From the NCBI GenBank assembly GCA_016721905.1, contig JADKHH010000036.1, positions 62,001-126,000 of the forward strand: a stretch of 64,000 bases of DNA, read 5' to 3'. Made by a program: the position numbers and the translations under genes. This DNA is from Candidatus Opimibacter skivensis (lineage in GTDB: Bacteria; Bacteroidota; Bacteroidia; Chitinophagales; Saprospiraceae). This document shows, in pieces, positions 8,191-16,702 of the stretch (the stretch's first letter is position 1; each line of letters begins with the position of its first letter). The notes beneath the pieces are model-generated. The model was not told the DNA's origin, did not search any database, and worked only from the letters and a program-made list of their open reading frames with translations.

Positions 8191-9144
8191 TCAGTTTACA
8201 GTATTAACAGTCTCACCTGCACCCCACAGTCCAAACTGATAGGTAATACCTGCAGTGAAAGCAGTTGATTGCCCAACATTCCGGCCTGTTAATATCTGAT
8301 TATACTGGCCTACTATCCCAAAACCCGGGAAAAACGATGGGAAATAATGCATGAAAAGACCCGCTCTTGTAAAATCCATTTTATTGGAAGGAAATCCCGC
8401 ATCCTGGCGACGAATATCATGGCCACCATAGGAATTCAAACCATCATACGATGCTTCAACCTGAAGCGTATAATCAAACAACCAATACCCAAGGGTAGCT
8501 CCGTAGGACATGGCATTAGGCATATCTACCTGGTCTGAATATACACCATGTGTGGTATAGTAATAATCTCTTTCGATCGTTGCATTGCCCCGGATCATGT
8601 ATGCTGCAGTTCCGCGGACATAAAGACCCATATCCAACTGATACTGCGGCGTAGCCCTGATTGAAAAATCCGGACATCCCAGTCCAAGACTAAAAGGTGC
8701 ATAGTCTTCGAGATAATCTGAAGTGGGTAAGGTCATGCCAAGGACTCCAAACAAGGATAAAGTGCCGGAGCCTAACGTGTTATTGTAGGCTGTTCCTTTC
8801 ACCCAAAGACCTATGTCCTGAAAGCCTGACACGCCTCTCATCTGTCCGCCGCTCGCCTGTGTTCTGACCCAGGGTAAAGATGCGATGACATTTAGGCGAT
8901 CAGTCAATCCGAAGGCAAACATTGGCATCACGGTCTGACGGGTCAAGGTCCCGATATTTCCATTGGTACGCTTCAGGGTGCCTTCCCAGTATTCATCCCA
9001 GGTATCATGGGTATAGAGGGCTGCAAAGCAGATTTGACCTCTGTCCATCATCAGTCCGTCGGATGGAGTTTGTGCCAAAACTTCGTCCGGAAGGGTCAAA
9101 GCCAATAAATATGCTAAAATACTAATGTGTAATATATTCTTCAT
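8191..9144 (-). CDS. Predicted outer-membrane beta-barrel protein
   Basis: 317 residues with a signal peptide ending VLAQ. The remainder alternates short amphipathic strands rich in Gly, Tyr and Phe (GQICFAALYTHDTWDEYW, LNVIASLPWVRT, LFGVLGMTLPTSDYL), like the MetA-pathway/'transporter' family of small outer-membrane barrels. The last residues do not end in the classical aromatic. Expressed first in a two-gene unit with the PAP2-like lipoprotein (40-bp gap). The pairing suggests a joint envelope role, perhaps channel plus surface or periplasmic enzyme; this is inference. Substrate unknown. Confidence 0.6.
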   Translation of the reverse strand: MKNILHISILAYLLALTLPDEVLAQTPSDGLMMDRGQICFAALYTHDTWDEYWEGTLKRTNGNIGTLTRQTVMPMFAFGLTDRLNVIASLPWVRTQASGGQMRGVSGFQDIGLWVKGTAYNNTLGSGTLSLFGVLGMTLPTSDYLEDYAPFSLGLGCPDFSIRATPQYQLDMGLYVRGTAAYMIRGNATIERDYYYTTHGVYSDQVDMPNAMSYGATLGYWLFDYTLQVEASYDGLNSYGGHDIRRQDAGFPSNKMDFTRAGLFMHYFPSFFPGFGIVGQYNQILTGRNVGQSTAFTAGITYQFGLWGAGETVNTVN

Positions 9145-9329
9145 GAACTTGTTATTGTAAATGTGGTGGGTATAGATTCAGTATTAAATGCAAAATTATG
9201 TTATGCAGCTGACAAATGCTGATTTCTTATAATATTCTAATCTCTCCATCAACCTGGTATCAAGCAAATGCTTTGCCAATTGACGCTGACTAAGTTCATC
9301 TCCTGGTAAAATATCCCCGAATTGAGGGA

Positions 9330-9360
9330 TTGTGACCGGGGAGATAGAGGGATAGTTTTG
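9330..9360 (+). promoter_or_regulatory. Bacteroidota-type promoter for the beta-helix protein
   Basis: TTG (9330-9332), 20 nt spacer, then TAGTTTTG (9353-9360). This is close to the consensus TTTG-N19-21-TAnnTTTG and lies 31 nt before the ATG. The region 9145-9329 holds nothing else I can name. Confidence 0.6.
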
Positions 9361-9391
9361 CCTCATCAATTTAAAATTTAAATCCCGATCT

Positions 9392-11005
9392 ATGAAATCT
9401 TATGTACAAATCTGTATAAGGTGGACTGTTTCCATTTACTTCCTTTTTGGTTCTATAGCAGTGATTCAGGGCCAGATTCATTACGTCAACCATGCTGCAG
9501 CAGGATTATTGAACGGTAGTTCCTGGACTGATGCATATACCGATATACAAAGTGCTATTGATGTTGCGTCCGCAGGTGACTCTATCTTTGTGGCTGCCGG
9601 TATTTATCTTCCAACCCACACACATCTTGGTGACTCCGGAAGACATAGTACCTTTTACATAAACAAGTCGATCCAACTTTACGGTGGATTTTCCGGCAAA
9701 CCCGGTACGGAGGGAGGTTTTACAGAACACAATGTAACGACAAACCTTACAGTACTTTCAGGAGATCTTGGATTACCCATAGTTGATTCAGACAATGCAT
9801 TTCATGTCGTTTATCTGGATCATGTCTCAGATACGACCCGTATTGACGGCTTTACAATTACGCATGGGAATGGTGTTGGAGGAGTCGGGTTTGAAGCATA
9901 CGGTGCAGGCATATATAACAATGGTGATGGCGGAAGGTCAAATCCTACTATTTCCAATTGCATCATCAGGGATAACCGGGCTCAGGAAGCCGGAGGTGGT
10001 ATGACCAACCAGGCTGAGAATGGAGGGATAGCGTCGCCTGTCTTAATCAATTGTTCTTTCATCAGCAATCTTGCCAGTGGAGGAGGTGGTTTAAATATTT
10101 ACACTGATACAGATGGTGAGGCTAATCCAGAAATGATAGGCTGCAAGTTTATGGGCAATTCAGGACCAACAGCAGGCGGGGGCGGTATCCAATTGATTGC
10201 ACACAGTAGTATCTGTTCTCCAAAGTTGATCAATTGTATTGTCACTGGGAATCATTCACCGACATCAGGTGCATTGGCATCCATTGTCACTGGTACCGGT
10301 ATTTCTAACATTGAAATAATTAATTCAGCCTTTTCAGGTAATACGGGGGGTTCGATGCGCTTAGTAGATTTTGGTGCACAGACTTCGACTGTGACCATCA
10401 GAAACAGCATCATCTGGGGAAATGGTGGTGCGCAAGCGCCCTCAACCACTGGATACTTAGTAGATGCTTCGCATAGTGTCATACCATTCGGCTTCCCCGG
10501 AGAAGGTAACATTGGGCTCGATCCAATGTACGTGAGTCAGCCCCCATTATTGGATACCTCGCATATTCAAGGCGATCTCCATCTACTCCCGGGATCACCT
10601 GCATTTGATGCAGGCATTAATGCCTCACTTCCAATCACCATCACTACAGATCTGGATCAACTCCCAAGATTTGTGAATGCAACCTCCGGAGGTGCAGGCA
10701 TCGTGGACATTGGGCCTTATGAATTCCAGGTTGATCTCACCGCTATAACCGGGCTGGAGCGTGATGCAGAATGGTCAGCATTTCCGAATCCTGTGCATGA
10801 TGCAGTAAACGTACATTTTAATTCAACTGCTGATGATGGAATACTTCTACTATTAGATGCAACGGGCAAAATCATAACGCGCATCTCACTCACAGAAGGA
10901 CAAACAGATTACACAATCGATGTTTTGTCCCTGGCGCAGGGCATGTATTACATCTGTGTGTGTAAGAATGGTCAAAATGAAATACAAAAGATCCTTGTAA
11001 AGTAA
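9392..11005 (+). CDS. T9SS-secreted right-handed beta-helix protein
   Basis: 537 residues. A signal peptide ends near VIQGQ, followed by IHYVNHAAAGLLNGSSWTDA, typical of the start of secreted parallel beta-helix (pectate-lyase-like / polymorphic outer-membrane) proteins. The middle (about 120-400) has repeated coils with N and G at turns (TISNCIIRDNRAQEAGGG, LINCSFISNLASGGGG, LINCIVTGNHS). The C-terminal ~75 residues are a T9SS type A sorting domain (FPNPVHDAVNVHF ... GMYYICVCKNGQNEIQKILVK), so it is exported through the outer membrane and attached or released. No catalytic residues can be assigned; adhesion or polysaccharide binding is possible. It has its own promoter and terminator. Confidence 0.8.
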   Translation: MKSYVQICIRWTVSIYFLFGSIAVIQGQIHYVNHAAAGLLNGSSWTDAYTDIQSAIDVASAGDSIFVAAGIYLPTHTHLGDSGRHSTFYINKSIQLYGGFSGKPGTEGGFTEHNVTTNLTVLSGDLGLPIVDSDNAFHVVYLDHVSDTTRIDGFTITHGNGVGGVGFEAYGAGIYNNGDGGRSNPTISNCIIRDNRAQEAGGGMTNQAENGGIASPVLINCSFISNLASGGGGLNIYTDTDGEANPEMIGCKFMGNSGPTAGGGGIQLIAHSSICSPKLINCIVTGNHSPTSGALASIVTGTGISNIEIINSAFSGNTGGSMRLVDFGAQTSTVTIRNSIIWGNGGAQAPSTTGYLVDASHSVIPFGFPGEGNIGLDPMYVSQPPLLDTSHIQGDLHLLPGSPAFDAGINASLPITITTDLDQLPRFVNATSGGAGIVDIGPYEFQVDLTAITGLERDAEWSAFPNPVHDAVNVHFNSTADDGILLLLDATGKIITRISLTEGQTDYTIDVLSLAQGMYYICVCKNGQNEIQKILVK

Positions 11006-11108
11006 CTGTGCTCAATGCGGGTATGAACATCACTATGAACTATACACAGAACAGATTTTTGAGAATATCCTGCTAATCCTCAACCTATACAAGCATCACA
11101 AATCACCA

Positions 11109-11148
11109 GACCCTGGCCATACTTAAAAGGCCGGGGTCATTTTTTTTA
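11109..11148 (+). terminator. Terminator after the beta-helix gene
   Basis: Stem GACCCTGGCC (11109-11118) with GGCCGGGGTC (11129-11138), then a run of eight T or more. It lies about 100 bp after the stop at 11005. Confidence 0.75.
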
Positions 11149-11166
11149 AAGTGGTGTCGAGTCTTT

Positions 11167-11928
11167 CTAACTCTCACCTCCGATCAGCCATTTCTTAAAC
11201 TCGGGGGATCGTTCTTTGCTGACGATCGCATCTTCTTCGGTCGGTGGATTCATTTTTAACTTAACCCTTGACTTAGAATAGGCGATCATTTCATCAATGG
11301 CATCCATCTTGACAATAAACTGCCGGTTGATCCTGAAGAAATGGGTAGGATCCACCATGCCTTCAATCTGGTCCAGACTCTGATCCAGCGGATATCGCTT
11401 ATTGCCTGGCAAAACGGCAAAACTGATTTTATCCCTTGAATAAAAATAAGCCACGTTGTCCAGATCGATCAATTTAATCGCCTGGCCCATCTTGACCAGG
11501 ATGCGTTTACTTTTCTTAATAAATCCAGCCTCCGCGAGTTTATGGATGAGGTCTTCACCTTCATTGTCTTTCGGCTTATCCTTTGTTATTTTATGCAATG
11601 CCTGCTCCAGTTCATTTTGCTTGATCGGTTTGAGCAGATAATCGATTGCATTCACTTTAAAAGCTTTCAGGGCATACTCATCATAGGCGGTAGCAAAAAT
11701 GACCGGAGACGTTATATCCACCTTTTGAAAAATATCAAAGCTGGAACCATCCGCGAGATGGATATCCATCAGGATGACATCAGGTGCCGGATGAGCCATC
11801 AACCATTCTACCGCAGATTCGATACTACTCACCGCACCCAATATTTCTATCCCTGGATCTATATCCCCGAGTAATTTCTGCAGTCTGCGTACGGCAGCTG
11901 ATTCGTCTTCAACGATTAATACTTTCAT
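11167..11928 (-). CDS. LytTR-type response regulator
   Basis: 253 residues. The receiver domain (1-120) has the acidic pair E7/D8, the phosphoacceptor D55 (VILMDIHLADG), T/A near 82 (FATAYDEYALKAF) and K103 (DYLLKPIKQNE). A LytTR DNA-binding domain follows (about 145-250; RILVKMGQAIKLIDLDNVAYF, FFRINRQFIVKMDAI). It should be phosphorylated by the kinase encoded immediately upstream and bind direct repeats in target promoters. Its start overlaps the kinase stop by 4 nt (ATGA), which indicates translational coupling. Last gene of a three-gene operon. Confidence 0.93.
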   Translation of the reverse strand: MKVLIVEDESAAVRRLQKLLGDIDPGIEILGAVSSIESAVEWLMAHPAPDVILMDIHLADGSSFDIFQKVDITSPVIFATAYDEYALKAFKVNAIDYLLKPIKQNELEQALHKITKDKPKDNEGEDLIHKLAEAGFIKKSKRILVKMGQAIKLIDLDNVAYFYSRDKISFAVLPGNKRYPLDQSLDQIEGMVDPTHFFRINRQFIVKMDAIDEMIAYSKSRVKLKMNPPTEEDAIVSKERSPEFKKWLIGGES

Positions 11929-14813
11929 GTGTTTGATTTTTTAATGATGGGTATGCGTACTATAAAAGAGGAATCATTTTTTTCAATAATTACTTTCCTG
12001 TCACTCAGTAACTGATACCGTCTGATAATACTCTGGAGTCCAAATTGTGTAGACGGCTCCGGCTTTGATTTTGGTTGCAGGCTGTTTTTTACGGTTACAT
12101 ATCCATCCTCGTCGCAGGTGATAAACAGATCAAGCGGATACTTTTCAGAAATGATGTTATGCTTCACCGCATTCTCCACTAACATCTGTAACGTCATCGG
12201 GAGGATAAAACCTTCCTTTTGAGGCGGGTCCATATGCAGCCGCAGATTATTTCCATACCTCTTTTCAAGGAGATAGGTAAAATTCTGGACCAGCTCCCAC
12301 TCCTCCTCCAGTGAAATATATTCCTGTTCCCTATACTGGAGAATACTCCTGTAGAAATCAGACAACTTCTCCACGTATTCCACCCCAACTTCGGGCTTCA
12401 TTGGATTTTCATCAATAATCGTAATCAGCGTATTAAAGCTATTGAACAGGAAATGCGGATTGATCTGTGCTTTGAGTGCTGATAATTGTGATTCGATCAT
12501 ATCTTTCTTCAGCAACGCCTGTCGGCCTGATCTTCGTTCACGTGATTTGATAAGCCAATACAATGCCGCAATTGAAAAAAAGGTCATCAATCCGATAAAC
12601 CAGAACTTCCGCCAGAATGGTTTGGCAATTGAAAAGGAATAGGATGCAATGGGTTCATCCAGGAAAAAATTATTCTCAGACGCTTTGACTGAAAACGTAT
12701 AGTCCCCTGGTGCCAGATTGGAATAGGATGCCGTATTATCCTTTGACTCCTTCCACTGGAGATCATAACCATCGAGTTTGTAGAGATACTTAACAGACGA
12801 AGGTGATGTGTACCACAAGCCGACATAACTGAAGGAGATATAATTCTGTCCGTGTGAAAAATGATTTTCCGTCGAGAAATCAACTTCCTTGTCGAACACA
12901 CTTACGGCCGTCAGCTGAGTTCTCGGATGAATACTCAGCTTGTTTTTCGGAGAATAATATTTAAATATCTTGTTTTGCCCGCTGGTATAAACATGACCCT
13001 TTGAATTGACAGCACTTGCATTAAGGCCTGGAGCAAGATCCTCGATTCCGATTTCTTCATTGTAGTACATAAAATGTCTCCTGGCTGGTTCCATGATGTC
13101 AATACCTTTGCCGTGGGTGATCAGGATATCCCCCGTACTGCATGTATTGATGGAAGCCATGTTCAGATTCCCTAGCCCCTCTTTCACACCGAGAGGCTTA
13201 TAGGTCATCCCGTCGAATTCAACCAAACCTTGATCCGCTGTATTAAACCAAAGATGTCCCTTGTGATCTTCACAAACAGAATAGACGGTCTTAATCTCAA
13301 AGCTGTCATTTCCTACATGTTGGGTGACCTGATCCCCATCTATACAGAAAACACCTTTTCCATCTGTTGCAAACCAGGCCCTGTCTCGACTGTCAACATA
13401 CACCTGAAACACAAAATGTAAATTAGACTGCCAGGGATCACTCAACAATTGGAATTCCGGGCTGGACTCCTTAAAAATATCCTGATCCGCCGGATACGAA
13501 ACCACTCCTTCAAGTGTGGTAACCCAGATTTCCCTGGATGTAGCCGCCATGGACATAATTGTAAAACCTCCCTTTTCAATGATCGATCCAAGGTGCTTCA
13601 CATTGGAGGTGACAGGATCAAACACATATAGTCCTTTATCTATAGTTCCAATCCAGAGGTGATGAAAACGATCCTCCAGCATGTCTGTAATATTCAATGG
13701 GATGTGGGAAAGAACCCTGATCGGTTTTGATTGTTCCGTTGGATTTTCCTGAACACGAAAAAGTCCGCTTTTGGTACCGATCCATAACTGATCTTTTTGA
13801 TCCGTATAAATCGTTTGAATTTCCGGCACATCGACAGTCAAGGATTCGAATGGTCGAAATCCAGAAATCAGCACCCCTTCCAACATCACAATCCAAATAT
13901 TTCCTTCCACATCGGAGAGCAATCCGCTCACCTGGCCTTGTTTAAAATTCTGTAGGCCAACCAATTGTTTTGCGAACGCATCTTCAATGCTATGACGCCA
14001 GACACCCTGTGCATTGGTACCGATCCAGATTTCGTGTTCATCAAAAATGGCAAAGGAGGTGATTTTATCCATTTGGTTGGTTTCAAATGGCCTGCTGATC
14101 CTTCGTGTTGATGCATCAAAAAAAACGACACCAAATTCGAATGTCCCAATCCAGACATTGCCTTTCTGATCCGCTTTCAGGGCAGTGATAATCTGGTCAG
14201 GCAGGCCATCCTTGAGCCCTAATTGCCTGATCCTTTTTGTTTCCTTTTCGAAAGTGCAAATGGTGATTCCATCATCCGTGCCCAGCCAAACCTCACCATC
14301 TGGCGTACAGATCATCGTGTAGATATCCTCTCCGCTCAGTCCATCCTCGCTGTCAAAGTTAAACAAGCGTGAGCCTGTATAAACATAGGCTCCTTCGCCG
14401 TAGGTTGAAAACCAGATATTACCCTGTGGATCCTGGACGATAGCGGAAATTGATTTTTGAGGGCAGCCTTCATCCACATCAAATGGATGCATTTTCCTGA
14501 ATCTATCAAGGTAGAAAATTTTACCTGAAGAGGTACCGATCCAGATACGCTGTGAAGCATCTTCAAACAAAGCACTCACCTGATAGGCAGAATCTGGATG
14601 ACCTAGTTGAACGGGATGCCAGGCATTGCCATCATAACGTGCCAAACCTCTGGCGGTACCTAACCAGATCATGCATTGATTGTCCTGGATAATGGTGTGG
14701 ATGGCCAGGCCGGCGTTTTCATCCCCGATGTCATGTTGAATAAACCTGGGTTCCTGTGCAATACCGGAACATGCAAAAAAGACAAGCCACATTGATAGCC
14801 TGATCCGGTTCAT
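11925..14813 (-). CDS. LytS-family histidine kinase with two-component propeller sensor
   Basis: 962 residues. A signal peptide (1-19) precedes an extracytoplasmic sensor of two-component-regulator propeller repeats (about 25-640; recurring IWLGTARGLARYDG, IWIGTSSGKIFYLD, VWLGTDDGI). A Y_Y_Y immunoglobulin-like domain follows (about 650-715; YLYKLDGYDLQWKES). A single membrane helix comes next (about 722-742; FWFIGLMTFFSIAALYWLI). The cytoplasmic His_kinase domain has H787 in INPHFLFNSFNTL, the N-box LVENAVKHN (about 877-885) and a late glycine motif FGLQSIIRRY. In Bacteroidota such kinases often sense polysaccharide or envelope cues; the ligand here is unknown. It overlaps both operon neighbours by 4 nt. 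Confidence 0.92.
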   Translation of the reverse strand: MNRIRLSMWLVFFACSGIAQEPRFIQHDIGDENAGLAIHTIIQDNQCMIWLGTARGLARYDGNAWHPVQLGHPDSAYQVSALFEDASQRIWIGTSSGKIFYLDRFRKMHPFDVDEGCPQKSISAIVQDPQGNIWFSTYGEGAYVYTGSRLFNFDSEDGLSGEDIYTMICTPDGEVWLGTDDGITICTFEKETKRIRQLGLKDGLPDQIITALKADQKGNVWIGTFEFGVVFFDASTRRISRPFETNQMDKITSFAIFDEHEIWIGTNAQGVWRHSIEDAFAKQLVGLQNFKQGQVSGLLSDVEGNIWIVMLEGVLISGFRPFESLTVDVPEIQTIYTDQKDQLWIGTKSGLFRVQENPTEQSKPIRVLSHIPLNITDMLEDRFHHLWIGTIDKGLYVFDPVTSNVKHLGSIIEKGGFTIMSMAATSREIWVTTLEGVVSYPADQDIFKESSPEFQLLSDPWQSNLHFVFQVYVDSRDRAWFATDGKGVFCIDGDQVTQHVGNDSFEIKTVYSVCEDHKGHLWFNTADQGLVEFDGMTYKPLGVKEGLGNLNMASINTCSTGDILITHGKGIDIMEPARRHFMYYNEEIGIEDLAPGLNASAVNSKGHVYTSGQNKIFKYYSPKNKLSIHPRTQLTAVSVFDKEVDFSTENHFSHGQNYISFSYVGLWYTSPSSVKYLYKLDGYDLQWKESKDNTASYSNLAPGDYTFSVKASENNFFLDEPIASYSFSIAKPFWRKFWFIGLMTFFSIAALYWLIKSRERRSGRQALLKKDMIESQLSALKAQINPHFLFNSFNTLITIIDENPMKPEVGVEYVEKLSDFYRSILQYREQEYISLEEEWELVQNFTYLLEKRYGNNLRLHMDPPQKEGFILPMTLQMLVENAVKHNIISEKYPLDLFITCDEDGYVTVKNSLQPKSKPEPSTQFGLQSIIRRYQLLSDRKVIIEKNDSSFIVRIPIIKKSNT

Positions 14814-15376
14814 TGGGCCTTGCCTTCCATGAATTCGATATCAATATCAACGTCTATCTCTTCCGCAATTTTCTGCATAACAATTTTTGGAATGATGATG
14901 CCATGATCTGCGACCGGCACCAGAAAATGGGTCTGGATCCTGGCAGAACCCTGACTGAGGGTTAAAGTACCCCTGATGATTCTTTCTTTCGCAATACCAT
15001 GTATTTCCAGATTCCCTTTTGCCCTGACGGAGTATGTGCCAGGTGTATCAAAAGGGATATCCTCTATAAATTTACCCTTAAAAGTGGCTTGCGGATACTT
15101 TTTCTGTTCCAGATAATTTTCCAGGAAATGGGTTTGTTGTATTTCACTATTAAATCCTTCAAAACTATTGATACGGATCGTAAAGGCAAATGATTTTGAA
15201 GCAGGATCAATAGCCCCACGCAGGGTATTGCTTTCTGCTTTAATCAATTCCAGCGGTGCTTCGGATTTGATACTGGCTTTCCCATGTTCGCCCATTAAAA
15301 GTCCTTGCTGGGCATGCGTCCAGGCAGTAAGACTGAAACAAACACAAAAAATGAAGATTTTTAGTTTCTTAACCAT
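14810..15376 (-). CDS. YceI-family periplasmic protein
   Basis: 188 residues from the ATG at 15376. A signal peptide ends near THAQ. The body reads as a YceI lipocalin-like barrel: SIKSEAPLELIKAESNTLRGAIDP, FAFTIRINSFEGFNSEIQQTHFLENYLEQKKYPQATFKG, and GNLEIHGIAKERIIRGTLTL. YceI proteins bind isoprenoid or other amphiphilic ligands in the periplasm. First gene of an operon with the kinase and regulator (4-nt overlap), so it could present or buffer a ligand for the sensor; this is inference. A -7-like box TATTTTG ends 6 nt before the ATG, so the operon mRNA is probably leaderless. The TTG at 15385 overlaps that box. Confidence 0.85.
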   Translation of the reverse strand: MVKKLKIFIFCVCFSLTAWTHAQQGLLMGEHGKASIKSEAPLELIKAESNTLRGAIDPASKSFAFTIRINSFEGFNSEIQQTHFLENYLEQKKYPQATFKGKFIEDIPFDTPGTYSVRAKGNLEIHGIAKERIIRGTLTLSQGSARIQTHFLVPVADHGIIIPKIVMQKIAEEIDVDIDIEFMEGKAQ

Positions 15377-15382
15377 TGGCTG

Positions 15383-15389
15383 CAAAATA
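15383..15389 (-). promoter_or_regulatory. -7-like box of the YceI-kinase-regulator operon
   Basis: The minus strand reads TATTTTG, with a 6-nt gap to the start codon. The same box and spacing recur before dnaE. The gap 15390-15646 shows nothing else I can support. Confidence 0.4.
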
Positions 15390-15646
15390 AAAGCAAAATT
15401 GCCCGGCTGACCTTGCTGTTGTCACAGAGCAAAATGAAAACAAGGACGAACGGGCTAAAATCAGGGATGAACCGATTTGCCCTTTCCTTCCCTTGAAGCG
15501 CCTGGTCAGGATAACGGATAATAAAACATGGCATTGCGTGGGAGCATCCGTTGGGAATTCATTGAGGTTTTCACCAATCCTGGCATACTGGCTATCAGAC
15601 AATCCAGCCTTAAATAAGAAAATAGGAGTGAGCAGTCAGTGATGGG

Positions 15647-16618
15647 TTACTCCACAATGATCTTGGTGGTATGACCGCCGTTCAGCGTCATCACATACAT
15701 CCCTTTTGGCCAGCCGGTGACCTCTACCTGATGGTGTCCCACTTCTAGTTTACGTGACCATTGTTGTACGCCCTGCATAGAAGAAATGGTGCATACCCCT
15801 TTGACAGGAACGTCGATGTACAAGGTTTCACTTACAGGGTTGGGGCTAATCACCAATTCCAGGCCTCTGCGATCCAGGGATGAAGCTGAAAGTAAATTGT
15901 CTGTGCTGACCTGATCGATACACACATAAGCGGGTGTATTCATTCCAAAAATGCCTACATCACTGGAAGTCATCCTGAGTTCAAGTGAATCCACTCCACC
16001 GAGTTTAGAGAGATCAACATAGGTCCAATCGGAAAGGATGTAATCCTTTTTAGATTGCGGAAAACGATAATCGGCAAGATAGATATTGATACTATCATCA
16101 TCCATCGCACCACCTGAATATTTCTTGATCGTCAGCAATAAGAAATCAGGATCAAGACCGGTTTCGCCTCCAAATTTTTTAGCAAAAGAATCTCCATCCC
16201 TGACGCTGAGATATGTATAGGTGCTGTTGTTGACATACATCCCGATCATTGGCTTGCCAACGGCATTGGGTTGCAACCTCACGATGATCGGATCATAGAT
16301 GTACCCGATACAATAGGTGGAAGTGCCAAGTGCACCTTCGCCTGCTATTGAACTATATTGGTTGAGGAATCCCGGAGTGGATGTATCGGTATCAGCCGAC
16401 ACCGCCCATCCTGACCAGAAATTAAATGCTGTATCATAAAAATTGGGTAATTCAATGGAGCCGCTGCGAAAACCTTTTTCCGGGGAAGCGTTATTTAAAT
16501 GCTCTCCTGGTTTGAGCCCGAAGTTTTCAAATCCTGCCATGGTCTGCGCATAGCCTGAAGGGCTGCAAATCACTACGGAGAGCAAAGCAAAAAATGTATT
16601 GATGAAAGTCTTGATCAT
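15647..16618 (-). CDS. DUF4465 protein with T9SS sorting domain
   Basis: 323 residues from the ATG at 16618, chosen because MIKTFINTFFALLSVVICSPSGYAQ is a clean signal peptide; a longer in-frame start at 16663 adds a non-signal extension. The DUF4465 body is recognisable from the order GFENFGLKPGEHLNN, FRSGSIELPNFYDTAFNFWSGWAVS, YVNNSTYTYLSVRDGDSF, and a final VCIDQV. The C-terminal ~70 residues (VISPNPVSETLYIDV ... GMYVMTLNGGHTTKIIVE) are a type A T9SS sorting domain. DUF4465 genes in Bacteroidota are often beside BtuB-type receptors, as here (84-bp gap), which suggests a surface role in corrinoid capture. That role is inferred from context. Confidence 0.75.
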   Translation of the reverse strand: MIKTFINTFFALLSVVICSPSGYAQTMAGFENFGLKPGEHLNNASPEKGFRSGSIELPNFYDTAFNFWSGWAVSADTDTSTPGFLNQYSSIAGEGALGTSTYCIGYIYDPIIVRLQPNAVGKPMIGMYVNNSTYTYLSVRDGDSFAKKFGGETGLDPDFLLLTIKKYSGGAMDDDSINIYLADYRFPQSKKDYILSDWTYVDLSKLGGVDSLELRMTSSDVGIFGMNTPAYVCIDQVSTDNLLSASSLDRRGLELVISPNPVSETLYIDVPVKGVCTISSMQGVQQWSRKLEVGHHQVEVTGWPKGMYVMTLNGGHTTKIIVE

Positions 16619-16702
16619 GATCTTAACGCTAAGCCTTGTGACAAAAAAACTTTCCACGGCCAAGGAGATTTACCGGGCTAAAAAGTGTTGATTTTTCAAA
16701 GG

